A stretch of DNA of 64,000 nt from Idiomarina sp. (GCA_022565355.1 JAIUMU010000001.1:186001-250000); one strand, 5' to 3'; positions 10,024 through 23,092 are shown, numbered from the stretch's first letter. Notes: generated from the letters alone by a model not told the origin. Numbers and translations: made by a program.

Positions 10024-10727
10024 GTTTACCACCTATCCAGTTGCGGGAATTAGAACGCCGGCTAGGCTACAACTTTAACAACCATGATTTGTTATATCAG
10101 GCACTTACGCACCGAAGCGCCAGTGAAAACCATTATGAGCGCCTTGAGTTTCTGGGCGATTCAATTTTAAGTGTGGTGATTGCCGAAGAGCTCTACCACC
10201 GCTTCCCAAAATCACCAGAAGGCGATTTAAGCCGCATGCGCGCAACCCTTGTGTGCGGCACCATGTTAGCGAAAGTAGCCCGAGCATTTGAGTTGGGCAA
10301 ATTCTTAAAGTTAGGGCCCGGTGAGTTAAAAAGTGGTGGTTTTCGCCGCGATTCAATTCTTTCGGATGCGGTAGAAGCCATTATTGGTGCTATCTTTTTA
10401 GACAGCGATGTTGTTACGGCGCAGCAAATTGTTCGCGATTGGTATCAACCGTTATTGAATGAAATTAAGCCTGGTGACAATCAAAAAGATCCGAAAACCC
10501 GTTTGCAGGAATTCTTGCAAGGGCGGCAGTTTGATTTACCAGCATATGAAGTTGAAGCTACAGAAGGCCAAGCGCATAACCAGCGCTTCACGATCAGCTG
10601 CAAAGTAGCACTTTTAAATGAACCTGTAATTGCCACCGGAACAAGCCGCCGTAAGGCTGAGCAAACCGCAGCTGCAAAAGCAATTGCGCTGCTTGCAGAA
10701 CTACCGGAAGGCAAGGAATTGAAATGA
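10020..10727 (+). CDS. rnc: ribonuclease III
   Basis: A double-strand-specific endoribonuclease of 235 residues that processes rRNA precursors and structured mRNAs. The catalytic signature [10 protein letters not shown] is near residues 39-48. A second acidic cluster [14 protein letters not shown] and a C-terminal double-stranded RNA-binding domain ([11 protein letters not shown] to the end, with [13 protein letters not shown]) follow. The start is GTG 10020, with AGGGAGA upstream. It is coupled by overlap to lepB before it and era after it. Confidence 0.97.
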   Translation: MSLPPIQLRELERRLGYNFNNHDLLYQALTHRSASENHYERLEFLGDSILSVVIAEELYHRFPKSPEGDLSRMRATLVCGTMLAKVARAFELGKFLKLGPGELKSGGFRRDSILSDAVEAIIGAIFLDSDVVTAQQIVRDWYQPLLNEIKPGDNQKDPKTRLQEFLQGRQFDLPAYEVEATEGQAHNQRFTISCKVALLNEPVIATGTSRRKAEQTAAAKAIALLAELPEGKELK

Positions 10728-11665
10728 ATTTAGACGAATTTTTCGCAAAAGAAGCAGATGATAAGCCAGCAGGGGAAACCTTTAATGGTTTTGTGGCCAT
10801 TGTGGGTAGGCCGAACGTAGGTAAATCAACGCTGTTAAACCAATTACTTGGCCAAAAGGTGAGTATCACCTCGAAGAAAGCGCAAACCACGCGTCATCGC
10901 ATTTTGGGTATCGATACTGAAGGCCCATACCAAACCATTTATGTAGATACTCCGGGTTTGCATAAAGACGAAAAACGCGCCATTAATCGATTAATGAACA
11001 GAGCTGCAAGCTCTTCTATTGGTGATGTAGATTTGGTGCTGTTTATTGTGGAAGGCACGCACTGGACCGAAGATGACAAAATGGTGCTCGGTAAAATTAA
11101 GCGTGCTAATCGTCCAGCGATGTTGATTATTAATAAAATTGACCAAGTAAAAGATAAAGGCTCGCTGTTACCGCATATTCAAATGATTACTAGTGAGTAC
11201 GAGTTTAAAGAAGTAGTGCCGTTAAGTGCGTTATCACCTGAGCAAATGCCCATGTTGAAAGCGCTAGTAAGGCCGCACATGAGCGCTGGCATTCACTTTT
11301 ATCCAGCCGATCACGTTACCGACCGCTCGGTACGCTTTATGGCTGCGGAAACCATTCGTGAGAAGCTAATGCGCTTTACCGGAGAAGAGCTACCTTACTC
11401 AACTACGGTAGAAATTGAGAAGTATGAAACTGCCGAAAATGGCATGGTACATATTCATGCACTCATTCTAGTAGAGCGAGAGGGGCAGAAGCGCATGGTG
11501 ATTGGCAACAAAGGTAGCCGATTAAAAACCATTGGTTCAGAAGCACGTAGAGATATTGAACATATGCTCGATGCTCGCGTGAACTTGCAGCTATGGGTGA
11601 AAGTTAAATCTGGTTGGGCCGATGATGAGCGTGCTTTACGCAGCTTAGGCTACGGAGAAGAATAA
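10724..11665 (+). CDS. era: GTPase Era
   Basis: An essential GTPase of 313 residues for 16S rRNA maturation and 30S assembly. Motifs are GRPNVGKST (about 28-36), DTPG, NKID and SAL, followed by a C-terminal KH domain with [10 protein letters not shown]. There is a short N-terminal extension (about 20 residues) before the G domain. It overlaps rnc by 4 bases and recO by one (TAATG). Confidence 0.97.
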   Translation: MNLDEFFAKEADDKPAGETFNGFVAIVGRPNVGKSTLLNQLLGQKVSITSKKAQTTRHRILGIDTEGPYQTIYVDTPGLHKDEKRAINRLMNRAASSSIGDVDLVLFIVEGTHWTEDDKMVLGKIKRANRPAMLIINKIDQVKDKGSLLPHIQMITSEYEFKEVVPLSALSPEQMPMLKALVRPHMSAGIHFYPADHVTDRSVRFMAAETIREKLMRFTGEELPYSTTVEIEKYETAENGMVHIHALILVEREGQKRMVIGNKGSRLKTIGSEARRDIEHMLDARVNLQLWVKVKSGWADDERALRSLGYGEE

Positions 11666-12399
11666 TGCATCGGGCCGTGGTTTTGCACCGTTGGCCCTGG
11701 CAAGAACACGGCCTGTTACTCGATGTATTTAGTGAGCAGCATGGCCGTTTTCGCGCAATATCGAAATATGCCCGCAGCCGCCGTTCAAACCTGCGCGCTG
11801 CATTGGAGCCTTTTACCGTAATTGATATTGAGCTAAGTGGCCGTGGCGAGATGAAAACCTTAAAGCGCGCAGATGTTCAAGCCACTTATTCATTACAGCG
11901 TGTTCGCCTTTACAGCGCGTTGTATATTAATGAACTACTACAGCGCTTGTTACCTGAGCATACAGAAATGCCAGGCTTATTTGCCGATTACCTCGCAAGT
12001 TTAGAGTTGCTAGCAAGTGATACCTTGCTTGAACCTATTTTACGCCAATTTGAATATCGCCTGCTTTGCCACCTTGATTTAGGCTTTTCTTTTACGCATG
12101 ATGCAGAGCAGGGCAATGCTATTTCGCCTGCGCAAGCGTATCGCTTTCAGGCGGGTTCTCATGAGCAAAATGGCGGATTTGTGCCGAGTAGCCTAACAAC
12201 CTCTCGAGTTGCCGATATGCTGATCATCGATGGTGCAGAAATAGCCCGGCTTGCTGCATTTGATTTAGAAAATCCACAAGTTTTAAAACAATTTAAGCGC
12301 TTGATGCGTATCGCATATGCACCCTTGTTGGGTTCTAAGCCGCTACGAAGTAGAGAATTATTACTCGCTTCATTAGGCGCCCCGCAACGGGCTGAGTAA
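11665..12399 (+). CDS. recO: DNA repair protein RecO
   Basis: A protein of 244 residues with an N-terminal OB fold (AVVLHRWPWQEHGLLLDVFSEQHGR) and a C-terminal helical domain. In the RecFOR pathway RecO loads RecA on SSB-coated gapped DNA and anneals single strands. The zinc-binding cysteines of some RecO proteins are not visible, as in E. coli. The start overlaps the era stop, continuing the rnc-era-recO chain. Confidence 0.93.
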   Translation: MHRAVVLHRWPWQEHGLLLDVFSEQHGRFRAISKYARSRRSNLRAALEPFTVIDIELSGRGEMKTLKRADVQATYSLQRVRLYSALYINELLQRLLPEHTEMPGLFADYLASLELLASDTLLEPILRQFEYRLLCHLDLGFSFTHDAEQGNAISPAQAYRFQAGSHEQNGGFVPSSLTTSRVADMLIIDGAEIARLAAFDLENPQVLKQFKRLMRIAYAPLLGSKPLRSRELLLASLGAPQRAE

Positions 12400-12473
12400 C
12401 TTTTGCAGCATTTTACTCAGCACAGTTTACTCAGCATAGATAACGATACGAATGGAAAAATTTAGGAGTATTC

Positions 12474-13199
12474 ATGCCAGCACCACTATTAGGGATCAAT
12501 ATTGACCATATCGCCACGCTGCGCAATGCCCGCGGTGTTGCTTATCCAGAGCCTGTGCAAGCGGCCGCCATAGCAGAGCAAGCCGGTGCTGATGGTATTA
12601 CGGTGCATTTACGTGAAGATCGCCGCCATATTACCGATCGCGATGTACGGATACTTGCGGAAACTATCCAAACTCGTATGAATCTAGAAATGGCGATGAC
12701 CGATGAAATGGTGGCTATTGCTATTGCGACAAAGCCAGCATACGTGTGTTTGGTTCCGGAAAAGCGCGAAGAGTTAACCACCGAGGGCGGTTTAGATGTA
12801 GCTGGACAAATTGAGCGAAGCCGCGATGTGGTAGCGCGCTTAAGTGCAGCAGGTATTTTAGTTTCGTTGTTTATTGATGCCGATAAGCAACAAATTGAGG
12901 CGGCAAAAACTGTAGGCGCGCCCTATATTGAATTACATACTGGGCATTACGCGGAAACCACCGGCAGCGAACAACAGCAAGCATTGGCGCAGATTCAGGA
13001 AGGCGCCCGCTATGCTCATGAGCTTGGTTTAGTAGTAAACGCGGGCCATGGTTTGCATTACCATAACACCCAAGCTATTGCTGCGATTCCAGAAATTTAT
13101 GAACTTAATATTGGCCATGCGATCATTGGCCGAGCTGTTTTTAGTGGGCTACATCAAGCAGTGGCCGATATGAAACGCATTTTAGAGCAGGCTCGGTAG
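12474..13199 (+). CDS. pdxJ: pyridoxine 5'-phosphate synthase
   Basis: A TIM-barrel enzyme of 241 residues that condenses 1-deoxy-D-xylulose 5-phosphate with 3-amino-2-oxopropyl phosphate in vitamin B6 synthesis. Recognised by the N-terminal [38 protein letters not shown], and the C-terminal NAGHGL and [16 protein letters not shown] lies just before ATG 12474. acpS follows after 2 bases, as in E. coli. Confidence 0.97.
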   Translation: MPAPLLGINIDHIATLRNARGVAYPEPVQAAAIAEQAGADGITVHLREDRRHITDRDVRILAETIQTRMNLEMAMTDEMVAIAIATKPAYVCLVPEKREELTTEGGLDVAGQIERSRDVVARLSAAGILVSLFIDADKQQIEAAKTVGAPYIELHTGHYAETTGSEQQQALAQIQEGARYAHELGLVVNAGHGLHYHNTQAIAAIPEIYELNIGHAIIGRAVFSGLHQAVADMKRILEQAR

Positions 13200-13201
13200 C
13201 A

Positions 13202-13582
13202 ATGGCGATCGCTGGTATTGGTACTGATATTGTTGAAATTGCGCGTATCGAGAAAGCGGTTGCCCGACAACCGCGCTTGGTAACGCGGCTGCTTACAGAA
13301 GCCGAGCAGCAGGCATATGCTGTAGCCACGCATCCTGTGCGTTATTTAGCCAAGCGCTTTGCCGCCAAAGAAGCGGCGCTAAAAGCCCTTGGTACTGGCT
13401 TGCAAAATGGTTTAAGTTGGCAACATATTGAGATTAGTAATACCCCATTGGGTCAACCAAGGCTCACCTTTTCAGGCGTTGCGGAGCAACGTGCGAAAGA
13501 GTTACAGGTGCATGCTATTCATCTATCGTTAAGTGATGAAGCAAATTATGCCCAAGCCATGGTGGTATTAGAAAGCGCCTAA
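13202..13582 (+). CDS. acpS: holo-[acyl-carrier-protein] synthase
   Basis: A protein of 126 residues that transfers phosphopantetheine from CoA to acyl carrier protein. Motifs are GIGTDIVEI at the N-terminus, with the metal-binding aspartate, and RFAAKEAALKALGTG. Length is normal for the family. It probably depends on the pdxJ transcript, as only 2 bases separate the genes. Confidence 0.96.
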   Translation: MAIAGIGTDIVEIARIEKAVARQPRLVTRLLTEAEQQAYAVATHPVRYLAKRFAAKEAALKALGTGLQNGLSWQHIEISNTPLGQPRLTFSGVAEQRAKELQVHAIHLSLSDEANYAQAMVVLESA

Positions 13583-13603
13583 CACGTTGTAGCAGGAGGC
13601 AGC

Positions 13604-15796
13604 ATGGTTAAAATTCGTAATATTCACAGCCAAAACCGCGATGCACAGGATGATCGCTGGTTAAACCATGTTCATAGCTCGGCTGAGCAAGATGCCCTTC
13701 TGCATACGCTAGAACAACTACAAACCATTAACCCCACTTTCACTCATAATGCTGAGCTCGCTCTGAAAGGGCAAGAGATGGTGGAAATCCTCTCTAGTTT
13801 GAAGCTCGATCAAGAAAGCTTGCAAGCTGCATTGTGTGTGCCTTTTTTCGAAGCCGGTATCGTTACCCGCGAGTGGATTAGCGAGCAACTAACACCGGCT
13901 ACGGCCACGCTTGTGGCCACCGTGCAGCAAATGAATAGCATTAGCGATTTACAGCATTTTCGCCATGGTAAACCTGGGGAAGCACAAGTTGATGCGGTTC
14001 GGCGCATGTTGCTGGCCATGGTTGAAGATGTGCGGGCGGTATTGATTAAACTTGCCGAGCGTATTTGTTATTTGCGGGAAGTGAAAAATCTTGATGAAGA
14101 AACGCGCGTACTTACCGCAAAAGAGTGTAGTGAAATATACGCTCCGTTGGCGAATCGATTAGGTGTAGGACAAATTAAGTGGGAGCTAGAGGATTTATCC
14201 TTCCGCTATTTGAATCCCGATATCTACATGTCGATCGCCAAGCACTTGCGAGAGAATAGGCGGCAACGAGAAACCTATATTGATGCTTTTGTTACTGGCT
14301 TGCAGGCCGATTTAGCGGAACAGGGCATTGTTGCTAATGTGTATGGCAGGCCGAAGCATATCTTCAGTATTTGGAAAAAAATGCAGAAGAAAAACCTGCA
14401 GTTTGATGAGCTATTTGATATTCGAGCCGTTCGGGTTGTTACTCAAAGCTTGAAAGATTGTTATGCAGCACTTGGTATTGTGCATAGCCGCTGGCGGCAT
14501 ATTGCCAGTGAATTTGATGATTATGTGGCAACGCCGAAGCCGAACGGTTACCAATCAATTCATACGGTAGTGATTGGCCCTGAACAAAAGAATGTAGAAA
14601 TACAAATTCGCTCTGAGCAAATGCACGATGATGCTGAGCTTGGGGTAGCCGCCCATTGGGTGTACAAAGAAGGCCCTACTACCGGCCGTTCGCAAGGATA
14701 TGAAGATAAGATTGCTTGGCTACGGAAGTTGTTAGCTTGGCATGAAGATATGGCCGAGAACGAAGATTTAGTGCAAGAAATACGCAGCCAAGTATTCGAA
14801 GATCGGGTGTATGTATTTACTCCCAAAGGTGATGTGATCGATTTACCCTTTGGTTCTACCCCCTTAGATTTTGCTTACTATATTCATTCGCAAATTGGCC
14901 ATCGTTGTATTGGCGTAAAGGTAGATGGGCGTATCGTGCCATTCACCTACGTGCTGCAAAATGGTGAACGGGTAGAGGTTCTAACCCAGAAAGAGCCGAA
15001 CCCCAAACGAGATTGGATTAACCCAGCGCTTGGCTATCTGAAATCAGCTCGTGCGCGCAGCAAAGTGCACGCCTATTTTAAGAAACTCGATCGTGAGCAA
15101 AACTTAATTACTGGGCGGGAAATTTTAGAAACGGAATTAGCCAAGCATAAGTTAACCATGCATGATGTGGCCCCAGCGGTAGAACGCTTTAACATGCTGC
15201 ACTTAGATGATTTATTAGCAGCGATTGGCGCTGGTGATGTGCGCTTGAATCAGGTAGTAAACTACTTGAAAGGGCCACAGCAAGAAGACGAGCTTGATGA
15301 ATTAGAGAAATTAGCCACCCGCAAACGCGCCGGTAAGCGCGGCAAGCCAGAAGATGGGGTGAAAGTTGCTGGTATCGGTAACTTATTAATGAGTTTTGCG
15401 CGCTGCTGTCAGCCGCTGCCGGGTGATCCTATTATGGGTTATGTTACCCAAGGGCGGGGTGTATCGATTCACCATCAAGATTGTGAGAATTTGGCGCAAT
15501 TGCTACAACAAAACCCAGGGCGCGGCATTGATGTGGCTTGGGAAGCTCAGCAACAACAGCGGTATGCAGCTCGAATTACGATTACCGCGGAAGATCGCTC
15601 TGGCTTATTGCATGATATCACCAGCATTTTGAGCCATGAGAAAGTGAATGTGAATAGCGTGAATACCCGCCACGATCACGATCGGCAACAGGTGCAGATA
15701 GAGTTGGAAATTATGGTGCGGGATAATGCTGAGATTACCCGTTTATTGGCGCGTATTCAGCAGGTAAGCCACGTACGCACAGCAAAACGGAAATAA
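13604..15796 (+). CDS. relA: GTP pyrophosphokinase RelA
   Basis: The ribosome-bound stringent-response synthetase (730 residues) that makes (p)ppGpp from ATP and GTP or GDP when uncharged tRNA enters the A site. The order is a degenerate HD domain (the hydrolase HD motif is absent, which separates RelA from SpoT), the synthetase domain (RPKHIFSIWKKM, FDELFDIRAVRV, EFDDYVATPKPNGYQSIH), TGS (VYVFTPKGDVIDLP), the zinc-finger region with ARCCQPLPGD, and a C-terminal ACT/RRM domain. AGGAGG lies before ATG 13604. mazG follows, as in E. coli. Confidence 0.97.
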   Translation: MVKIRNIHSQNRDAQDDRWLNHVHSSAEQDALLHTLEQLQTINPTFTHNAELALKGQEMVEILSSLKLDQESLQAALCVPFFEAGIVTREWISEQLTPATATLVATVQQMNSISDLQHFRHGKPGEAQVDAVRRMLLAMVEDVRAVLIKLAERICYLREVKNLDEETRVLTAKECSEIYAPLANRLGVGQIKWELEDLSFRYLNPDIYMSIAKHLRENRRQRETYIDAFVTGLQADLAEQGIVANVYGRPKHIFSIWKKMQKKNLQFDELFDIRAVRVVTQSLKDCYAALGIVHSRWRHIASEFDDYVATPKPNGYQSIHTVVIGPEQKNVEIQIRSEQMHDDAELGVAAHWVYKEGPTTGRSQGYEDKIAWLRKLLAWHEDMAENEDLVQEIRSQVFEDRVYVFTPKGDVIDLPFGSTPLDFAYYIHSQIGHRCIGVKVDGRIVPFTYVLQNGERVEVLTQKEPNPKRDWINPALGYLKSARARSKVHAYFKKLDREQNLITGREILETELAKHKLTMHDVAPAVERFNMLHLDDLLAAIGAGDVRLNQVVNYLKGPQQEDELDELEKLATRKRAGKRGKPEDGVKVAGIGNLLMSFARCCQPLPGDPIMGYVTQGRGVSIHHQDCENLAQLLQQNPGRGIDVAWEAQQQQRYAARITITAEDRSGLLHDITSILSHEKVNVNSVNTRHDHDRQQVQIELEIMVRDNAEITRLLARIQQVSHVRTAKRK

Positions 15797-15828
15797 CTTC
15801 GAATACGAACAGGCAAACAGGATAAAAC

Positions 15829-16641
15829 ATGGCTGAACAAGCGCAACTGCAACATGTAAATCGCTTGCTAGAGATTATGGCGCAACTTAGAAATCCTGAT
15901 GGCGGTTGTCCTTGGGATTTAAAGCAAACGATGGCAAGCCTGATCCCCTATACTATCGAGGAAGCGTATGAAGTTGCCGCAGCGATTCATACTGGCAACC
16001 CACTAGAGATAAAAGACGAACTTGGTGATTTGTTATTTCAGGTGGTGTTTTATGCACAGGTTGCTAATGAGCAGGGGGATTTTAGTTTTGATGAAGTGGC
16101 ACAGGCTGTTGCTGATAAATTAATTCGGAGGCACCCGCATGTGTTCGCTAACGGCAGCGTTACCGATGCCGAGGATGTAAAGCGGCAATGGGAGCTAATT
16201 AAGCAGCAAGAGCGCGCTGAAAAGCCTGGCGATGATAGCGTGCTCGCAGATATCCCCAGCAACCTGCCGGGTTTGCTGCAGGCGTTAAAAATTCAAAAGC
16301 GCTGTGCTGCTGTTGGCTTTGATTGGGATAACCCCAGCCAAGTGATTGCGAAGGTTCGCGAAGAAACGGATGAAATTGCTGCAGAGCTTGCAGTAGCCCA
16401 AGAACAGATTCAGCAGGATCGTGTGGCAGAAGAGATCGGTGATTTGTTATTTGCCACGGTAAATTTAGCGCGCCACTGTAAAGTAAATCCGGAAACGGCG
16501 TTGCAGCGGGCAAATCAAAAATTTATGCAGCGTTTCCGTAAAGTAGAAACGTTAGCTAAAGAAAACGATGTGGCCATTGGCAGCGCAGAATTGAATGAAT
16601 TAGAAGCACTTTGGCAACAGGCTAAAAAAATTACCACATGA
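15829..16641 (+). CDS. mazG: nucleoside triphosphate pyrophosphohydrolase MazG
   Basis: A protein of 270 residues with two MazG repeats, each with acidic metal-binding helices: EEAYEVAAAI then DELGDLLFQVVFYAQ, and EETDEIAAELA then EEIGDLLFATVNLAR. It hydrolyses NTPs to NMP and pyrophosphate and, in E. coli, lowers ppGpp under starvation. Its position after relA fits that link. No mazEF toxin pair is present here. Confidence 0.95.
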   Translation: MAEQAQLQHVNRLLEIMAQLRNPDGGCPWDLKQTMASLIPYTIEEAYEVAAAIHTGNPLEIKDELGDLLFQVVFYAQVANEQGDFSFDEVAQAVADKLIRRHPHVFANGSVTDAEDVKRQWELIKQQERAEKPGDDSVLADIPSNLPGLLQALKIQKRCAAVGFDWDNPSQVIAKVREETDEIAAELAVAQEQIQQDRVAEEIGDLLFATVNLARHCKVNPETALQRANQKFMQRFRKVETLAKENDVAIGSAELNELEALWQQAKKITT

Positions 16642-16655
16642 TTTTGTGTAAGAGA

Positions 16656-16684
16656 TTGTTGGCGAGGCGATGCTCGGGTATACT
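16656..16684 (+). promoter_or_regulatory. pyrG: sigma-70 promoter of pyrG
   Basis: TTGTTG (16656-16661) and TATACT (16679-16684) with a 17-base spacer lie in the 101-base gap between mazG and pyrG. The leader would be about 50 bases. I did not find a convincing attenuator hairpin in it. Confidence 0.5.
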
Positions 16685-16727
16685 GTTTTCCCGTCTTTAC
16701 ATCCTTTTCCTTGATTCATTTTCCTGA

Positions 16728-18377
<1,650 letters not shown>

Positions 18378-18397
18378 TTGCTTTACATACGAATTGA

Positions 18398-19702
<1,305 letters not shown>

Positions 19703-19717
19703 GGCTGTATTTGCTGT

Positions 19718-20428
19718 ATGGCAAACGCATCGGAACAAACCGAAATATTTAATCTGCCAGGGCAGAGCAGCGAATTCGCAGAATTGTGCAACGCACTCTA
19801 TGCACAACAGCTGCGTGAACTTAGCCAGGTAGATTCGTTGGGCGTTAACCACGCCGATGATATTCGGATGTTGCGGCGCAGATTAGCGAGTTTAAGTGGG
19901 CATGTGCAGCGAACTGCACATGCCTTACTTTTTGCCGCAGGGGAATTACAGCGCGGCGGCTTGGAGCACGAACTTAGCCTTGATATTCATGCCGCTTGTT
20001 GGCTGGCAAAGCAAACCCCAAAACCACCTCGGGCTCCCACCACGAGCGCGCAGAATAAACTTGCCAGCTGGTTAGAACGCCATGCGCGTTTAGCGTTAGT
20101 AATGCCAGTTCTGTATTACCACCAAGGCATAACGCAAGTCTACCTAGATAGTATTGATGAGATCAGCATGCAGGAAGGCCGCATTCACCTGAATCAATGG
20201 GGCTGGTTCGATGTATCTGGTGCTACTCTGGATAGCGCAGGGCAAGATGAAAACGTACAGCTGCAACTCGTAAAACCCGATAAAACAACCATTATAGCCG
20301 CTTGCTGTGGGCACCGATGGGGGCCTTCTGGCCGCATGCAGCCAACCAGCCTAAGTTTACGAACATTACTTTTAACCAGCACATTGGTTTGGCCGAAGTT
20401 TACTGAAGTGCGTAAGTTGCCCTTTTAA
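19718..20428 (+). CDS. conserved-looking protein of unknown function between eno and ftsB
   Basis: I do not recognise this 236-residue protein. It has no signal peptide or membrane segment. The N-terminal half (about 20-85) is helical and charged (QQLRELSQ, RMLRRRLASLSGHVQRTAHALLFAAGELQRGG). A short Pro/Lys/Thr linker (about 100-112) leads to a C-terminal half that looks beta-rich (ITQVYLDSIDEI, RIHLNQWGWFDVSGA, LQLQLVKPDKTTIIAACCGHRW) with paired cysteines near 205. It starts 15 bases after eno with only a weak ribosome binding site. Base use looks like its neighbours. In E. coli ftsB is not preceded by such a gene. Confidence 0.7.
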   Translation: MANASEQTEIFNLPGQSSEFAELCNALYAQQLRELSQVDSLGVNHADDIRMLRRRLASLSGHVQRTAHALLFAAGELQRGGLEHELSLDIHAACWLAKQTPKPPRAPTTSAQNKLASWLERHARLALVMPVLYYHQGITQVYLDSIDEISMQEGRIHLNQWGWFDVSGATLDSAGQDENVQLQLVKPDKTTIIAACCGHRWGPSGRMQPTSLSLRTLLLTSTLVWPKFTEVRKLPF

Positions 20429-20482
20429 CCATGCAGTGGCAGTGGTAGATTAAACTAACTTTGGCTCTTAGATGAGGATCTT

Positions 20483-20776
20483 ATGCGCTTACTTACGGTA
20501 ATTATTATTGGCCTTGTGCTGGTATTACAGTATCGCATTTGGTTTGGCCAACACGGCATGCAAGATTTTCGTGAATTACAAAGCGATGTAGCCCGCCAAG
20601 AAGCAGCTAACGAAAGCTTAGAGCAACGCAATCAGTTAATTGCCGCCGATATTGATGATCTGCGCAACGCGCTGGAGGCAGTAGAAGAGCGTGCTCGTAA
20701 CGAATTAGGATTGGTGCGGCCGGAAGAAACATTTTTTCGTTTGATTAGTATTGAAGAACAGGAACCGGATGCATGA
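20483..20776 (+). CDS. ftsB: cell division protein FtsB
   Basis: A bitopic membrane protein of 97 residues. A transmembrane helix lies at about 3-20 (LLTVIIIGLVLVLQYRIWFG), then a periplasmic coiled coil (RELQSDVARQEAANESLEQR), then the conserved ARNELGLVRPEETFF. FtsB forms the FtsQLB complex at the septum. GAGG lies before ATG 20483. The stop overlaps ispD (ATGA), the usual ftsB-ispD-ispF order. Confidence 0.95.
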   Translation: MRLLTVIIIGLVLVLQYRIWFGQHGMQDFRELQSDVARQEAANESLEQRNQLIAADIDDLRNALEAVEERARNELGLVRPEETFFRLISIEEQEPDA

Positions 20777-21486
20777 TTGCAGTAATTCCTGCTGCTGGTA
20801 TTGGCCAACGAATGGGCTCTGCAATCCCGAAACAGTATTTGCAGTGCGCTGGGGCTAGCATACTAGATCATGCTATTGCAGCACTGCTGGTTGAACCTCG
20901 TATTGAGCGCGTGTTTGTAGCCTTACAACCCGATGACGGCTGGTTTGCTAGCAGCCAATATGCATCTCATCCTAAAGTAGTTCGGGTAGCGGGTGGCGCC
21001 ACACGAGCCGAATCGGTACTTAATGGCGTTGCTGCAGCGCTTGAATCCTATGATAAGAACATATTAGTAGCAGTGCATGATGCTGCACGCCCCTGTTTAC
21101 CGTTGGCGCTTCTAACAACGTTACTTGATACTGCGAGCAAGTATCCTCATCTTGGGGCAATTTTGGCGCTGCCAGCGCGAGATACGATTAAGCAGGCGGA
21201 TGATCAAGGGGCGATACCGCATATCCGCAGTACGCTCGATAGAGAAACCATTTGGTTAGCGCAAACACCACAGGTATTTCGCTTGGGTGATTTACAGCAT
21301 GCATTGCAGAACGCAATAGCACAGGGCTTAGCAATAACGGATGAAGCATCTGCTATCGAAGCCGATGGGGGCCAGCCCATTCTGGTGCCCAGTAGCCGGC
21401 AGGTAATGAAAGTAACGGATCCAGAAGATTTACCGTTAGCAGAATTTTATTTACAGAATTTAGATCGCGATACCAGCAAGGAGTAA
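20773..21486 (+). CDS. ispD: 2-C-methyl-D-erythritol 4-phosphate cytidylyltransferase
   Basis: A protein of 237 residues in the MEP isoprenoid pathway that forms CDP-methylerythritol from CTP and methylerythritol phosphate. The CTP-binding loop is PAAGIGQRMGSAIPKQYL. VHDAARPCL and LAQTPQVFR are also family elements. It overlaps ftsB by 4 bases and is followed by ispF after 6. Confidence 0.97.
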   Translation: MIAVIPAAGIGQRMGSAIPKQYLQCAGASILDHAIAALLVEPRIERVFVALQPDDGWFASSQYASHPKVVRVAGGATRAESVLNGVAAALESYDKNILVAVHDAARPCLPLALLTTLLDTASKYPHLGAILALPARDTIKQADDQGAIPHIRSTLDRETIWLAQTPQVFRLGDLQHALQNAIAQGLAITDEASAIEADGGQPILVPSSRQVMKVTDPEDLPLAEFYLQNLDRDTSKE

Positions 21487-21492
21487 GTACAA

Positions 21493-21966
21493 GTGCGAAT
21501 TGGCCAAGGCTTTGATGTGCATAAATTTGGTGGCGCCGGGCCAGTGCGGCTCGCCGGTATTGATATTCCTTGTGATCAAGGGCTGCTTGCCCATTCCGAT
21601 GGTGATGTTGTGTTACACGCCATCTGTGATGCGTTACTAGGCGCCATCGGCGAAGGCGATATTGGCGTTTGGTTCCCCGATAATGACCCTGCGTTTAAAG
21701 GCGCCAATAGTGCAGATTTGTTAACTAAGGTTTGGCAGGCGGTTACTGCACAGCAATACACCATGGCAAACCTGGACGTTACCGTAATTTGCCAAAAACC
21801 AAAAATTAATCCACACCGAGAAGCAATGCGAGAACGAATTGCTGCGATCCTGCAGTTAGAACCAACGCGCGTGAATGTGAAGGCAACCACCACTGAAGGG
21901 CTAGGTTTCACCGGCCGTAGTGAGGGAATAGCCAGCATGGCGGTGGTTTTGCTTGAGCCCAAGTAA
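21493..21966 (+). CDS. ispF: 2-C-methyl-D-erythritol 2,4-cyclodiphosphate synthase
   Basis: A protein of 157 residues that cyclises the CDP-ME phosphate intermediate in the MEP pathway. It begins [11 protein letters not shown], with the metal-binding Asp and His. [18 protein letters not shown] and the C-terminal [13 protein letters not shown] match the family. The start is GTG 21493. An upstream AAGGAG at the ispD stop provides the ribosome binding site. Confidence 0.97.
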   Translation: MRIGQGFDVHKFGGAGPVRLAGIDIPCDQGLLAHSDGDVVLHAICDALLGAIGEGDIGVWFPDNDPAFKGANSADLLTKVWQAVTAQQYTMANLDVTVICQKPKINPHREAMRERIAAILQLEPTRVNVKATTTEGLGFTGRSEGIASMAVVLLEPK

Positions 21967-21973
21967 GCTAAAT

Positions 21974-23092
21974 ATGGTACCCATAATGAATAGTAGTGAG
22001 AGTAGTAACGGTACAACGCAGGATACAGATTGGCAAACCCAGTGGCTCCGCTTATTAGCTGGCCCTGTACCTACTGGTACATTTAAGAATGTGCATGCTG
22101 ATTTTGTGGTGCATGAAATATTAGGCTTTGCCCCAGAACCAATAGAGAAGGGCCAACACCACTGGTTGCATATAGAAAAAGCGGGTGTAAATACAGCGCA
22201 AGTGGCAAAAAACATTGCTCGTTTTTTAGATATTCCAGTGCGTAATATTAGCTTTTCAGGAATGAAAGACCGCTTTGGCATTACCCGCCAATGGTTTTCT
22301 GTTGAGTTACCAGCCTTAGCCGAACCCGATTGGCAAGAGTGCATACAAACAAGCTTTGCCGACGGCCAAGTAACATTACTTGAACACGTGCGCAGCCACC
22401 GAAAGCTGCGCCGTGGCGTGCATAAAGCCAATAGCTTTAACATTGTATTGCGCGATATCAGTGATATGAAGCTCGCAGAAGAGCGCCTAGCCCTAGTAGC
22501 GCAATCAGTTGCTAATTATTTTGGCGAGCAACGTTTTGGTATTGATCGCCAGAACTTACCGCAAGCAATTGATATGTTTGCAGGCAAACGTATTAAAAAT
22601 CGTGATTTACGCGGTATTTTACTTTCCTCGGCGCGTTCGTGGTTATTCAATCAATATTTGTGTGCGCGAATAACGCAGCATGGTGCAACTCTATTACCCG
22701 GAGATGTATTTATTCTTACCGGTAGCCACTCCTTTTTTACTGCAGAGGAAATCACCCCAGAGCTTGAACAACGCGCGGCGGAAGGGGATGTGGCAGTGAG
22801 TGGGCCACTGTTTGGCGATGGCGAAATTTTAGCAACTGGGCAATCGGCAGAATTCGAGCGCAACGTATTAGCCAACTGGCCAAAGTTGCAAGATGGTTTA
22901 CGCAAAGCGCGATTACAGCAAGAGCGTAGGCCGCTGTTTATTCAGCCCGCAAATTTTTCTTGGCAGCAACTTGATGCAACCTCGTTAGAGCTTACGTTTA
23001 CATTACCAACGGGTAGTTTTGCCACTACTGTACTGGCGGAATTAGGCGATTTTAATAGCCGCGAACGTGCTCAGTTTGAACACAAGAGCTAA
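21974..23092 (+). CDS. truD: tRNA pseudouridine(13) synthase TruD
   Basis: A protein of about 372 residues that modifies U13 of tRNA(Glu). The catalytic aspartate is in SFSGMKDRFGITRQW. RKLRRGVHKANSF, NYFGEQRFGID and SSARSWLFNQYL are family segments. The start is uncertain. The frame is open from 21953, inside ispF; I chose ATG 21974, but ATG 21986 is equally possible and neither has a strong ribosome binding site. truD between ispF and surE is the enterobacterial order. Confidence 0.93.
   Translation: MVPIMNSSESSNGTTQDTDWQTQWLRLLAGPVPTGTFKNVHADFVVHEILGFAPEPIEKGQHHWLHIEKAGVNTAQVAKNIARFLDIPVRNISFSGMKDRFGITRQWFSVELPALAEPDWQECIQTSFADGQVTLLEHVRSHRKLRRGVHKANSFNIVLRDISDMKLAEERLALVAQSVANYFGEQRFGIDRQNLPQAIDMFAGKRIKNRDLRGILLSSARSWLFNQYLCARITQHGATLLPGDVFILTGSHSFFTAEEITPELEQRAAEGDVAVSGPLFGDGEILATGQSAEFERNVLANWPKLQDGLRKARLQQERRPLFIQPANFSWQQLDATSLELTFTLPTGSFATTVLAELGDFNSRERAQFEHKS

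Noticed and set aside
15829..16641. Possible MazEF-type toxin system suggested by the name mazG
   Set aside because: Only the pyrophosphohydrolase is present; no mazE or mazF next to it.
21901..22443. 180-codon minus-strand frame opposite truD
   Set aside because: truD is clearly coding on the plus strand; the antisense product has no recognisable features.
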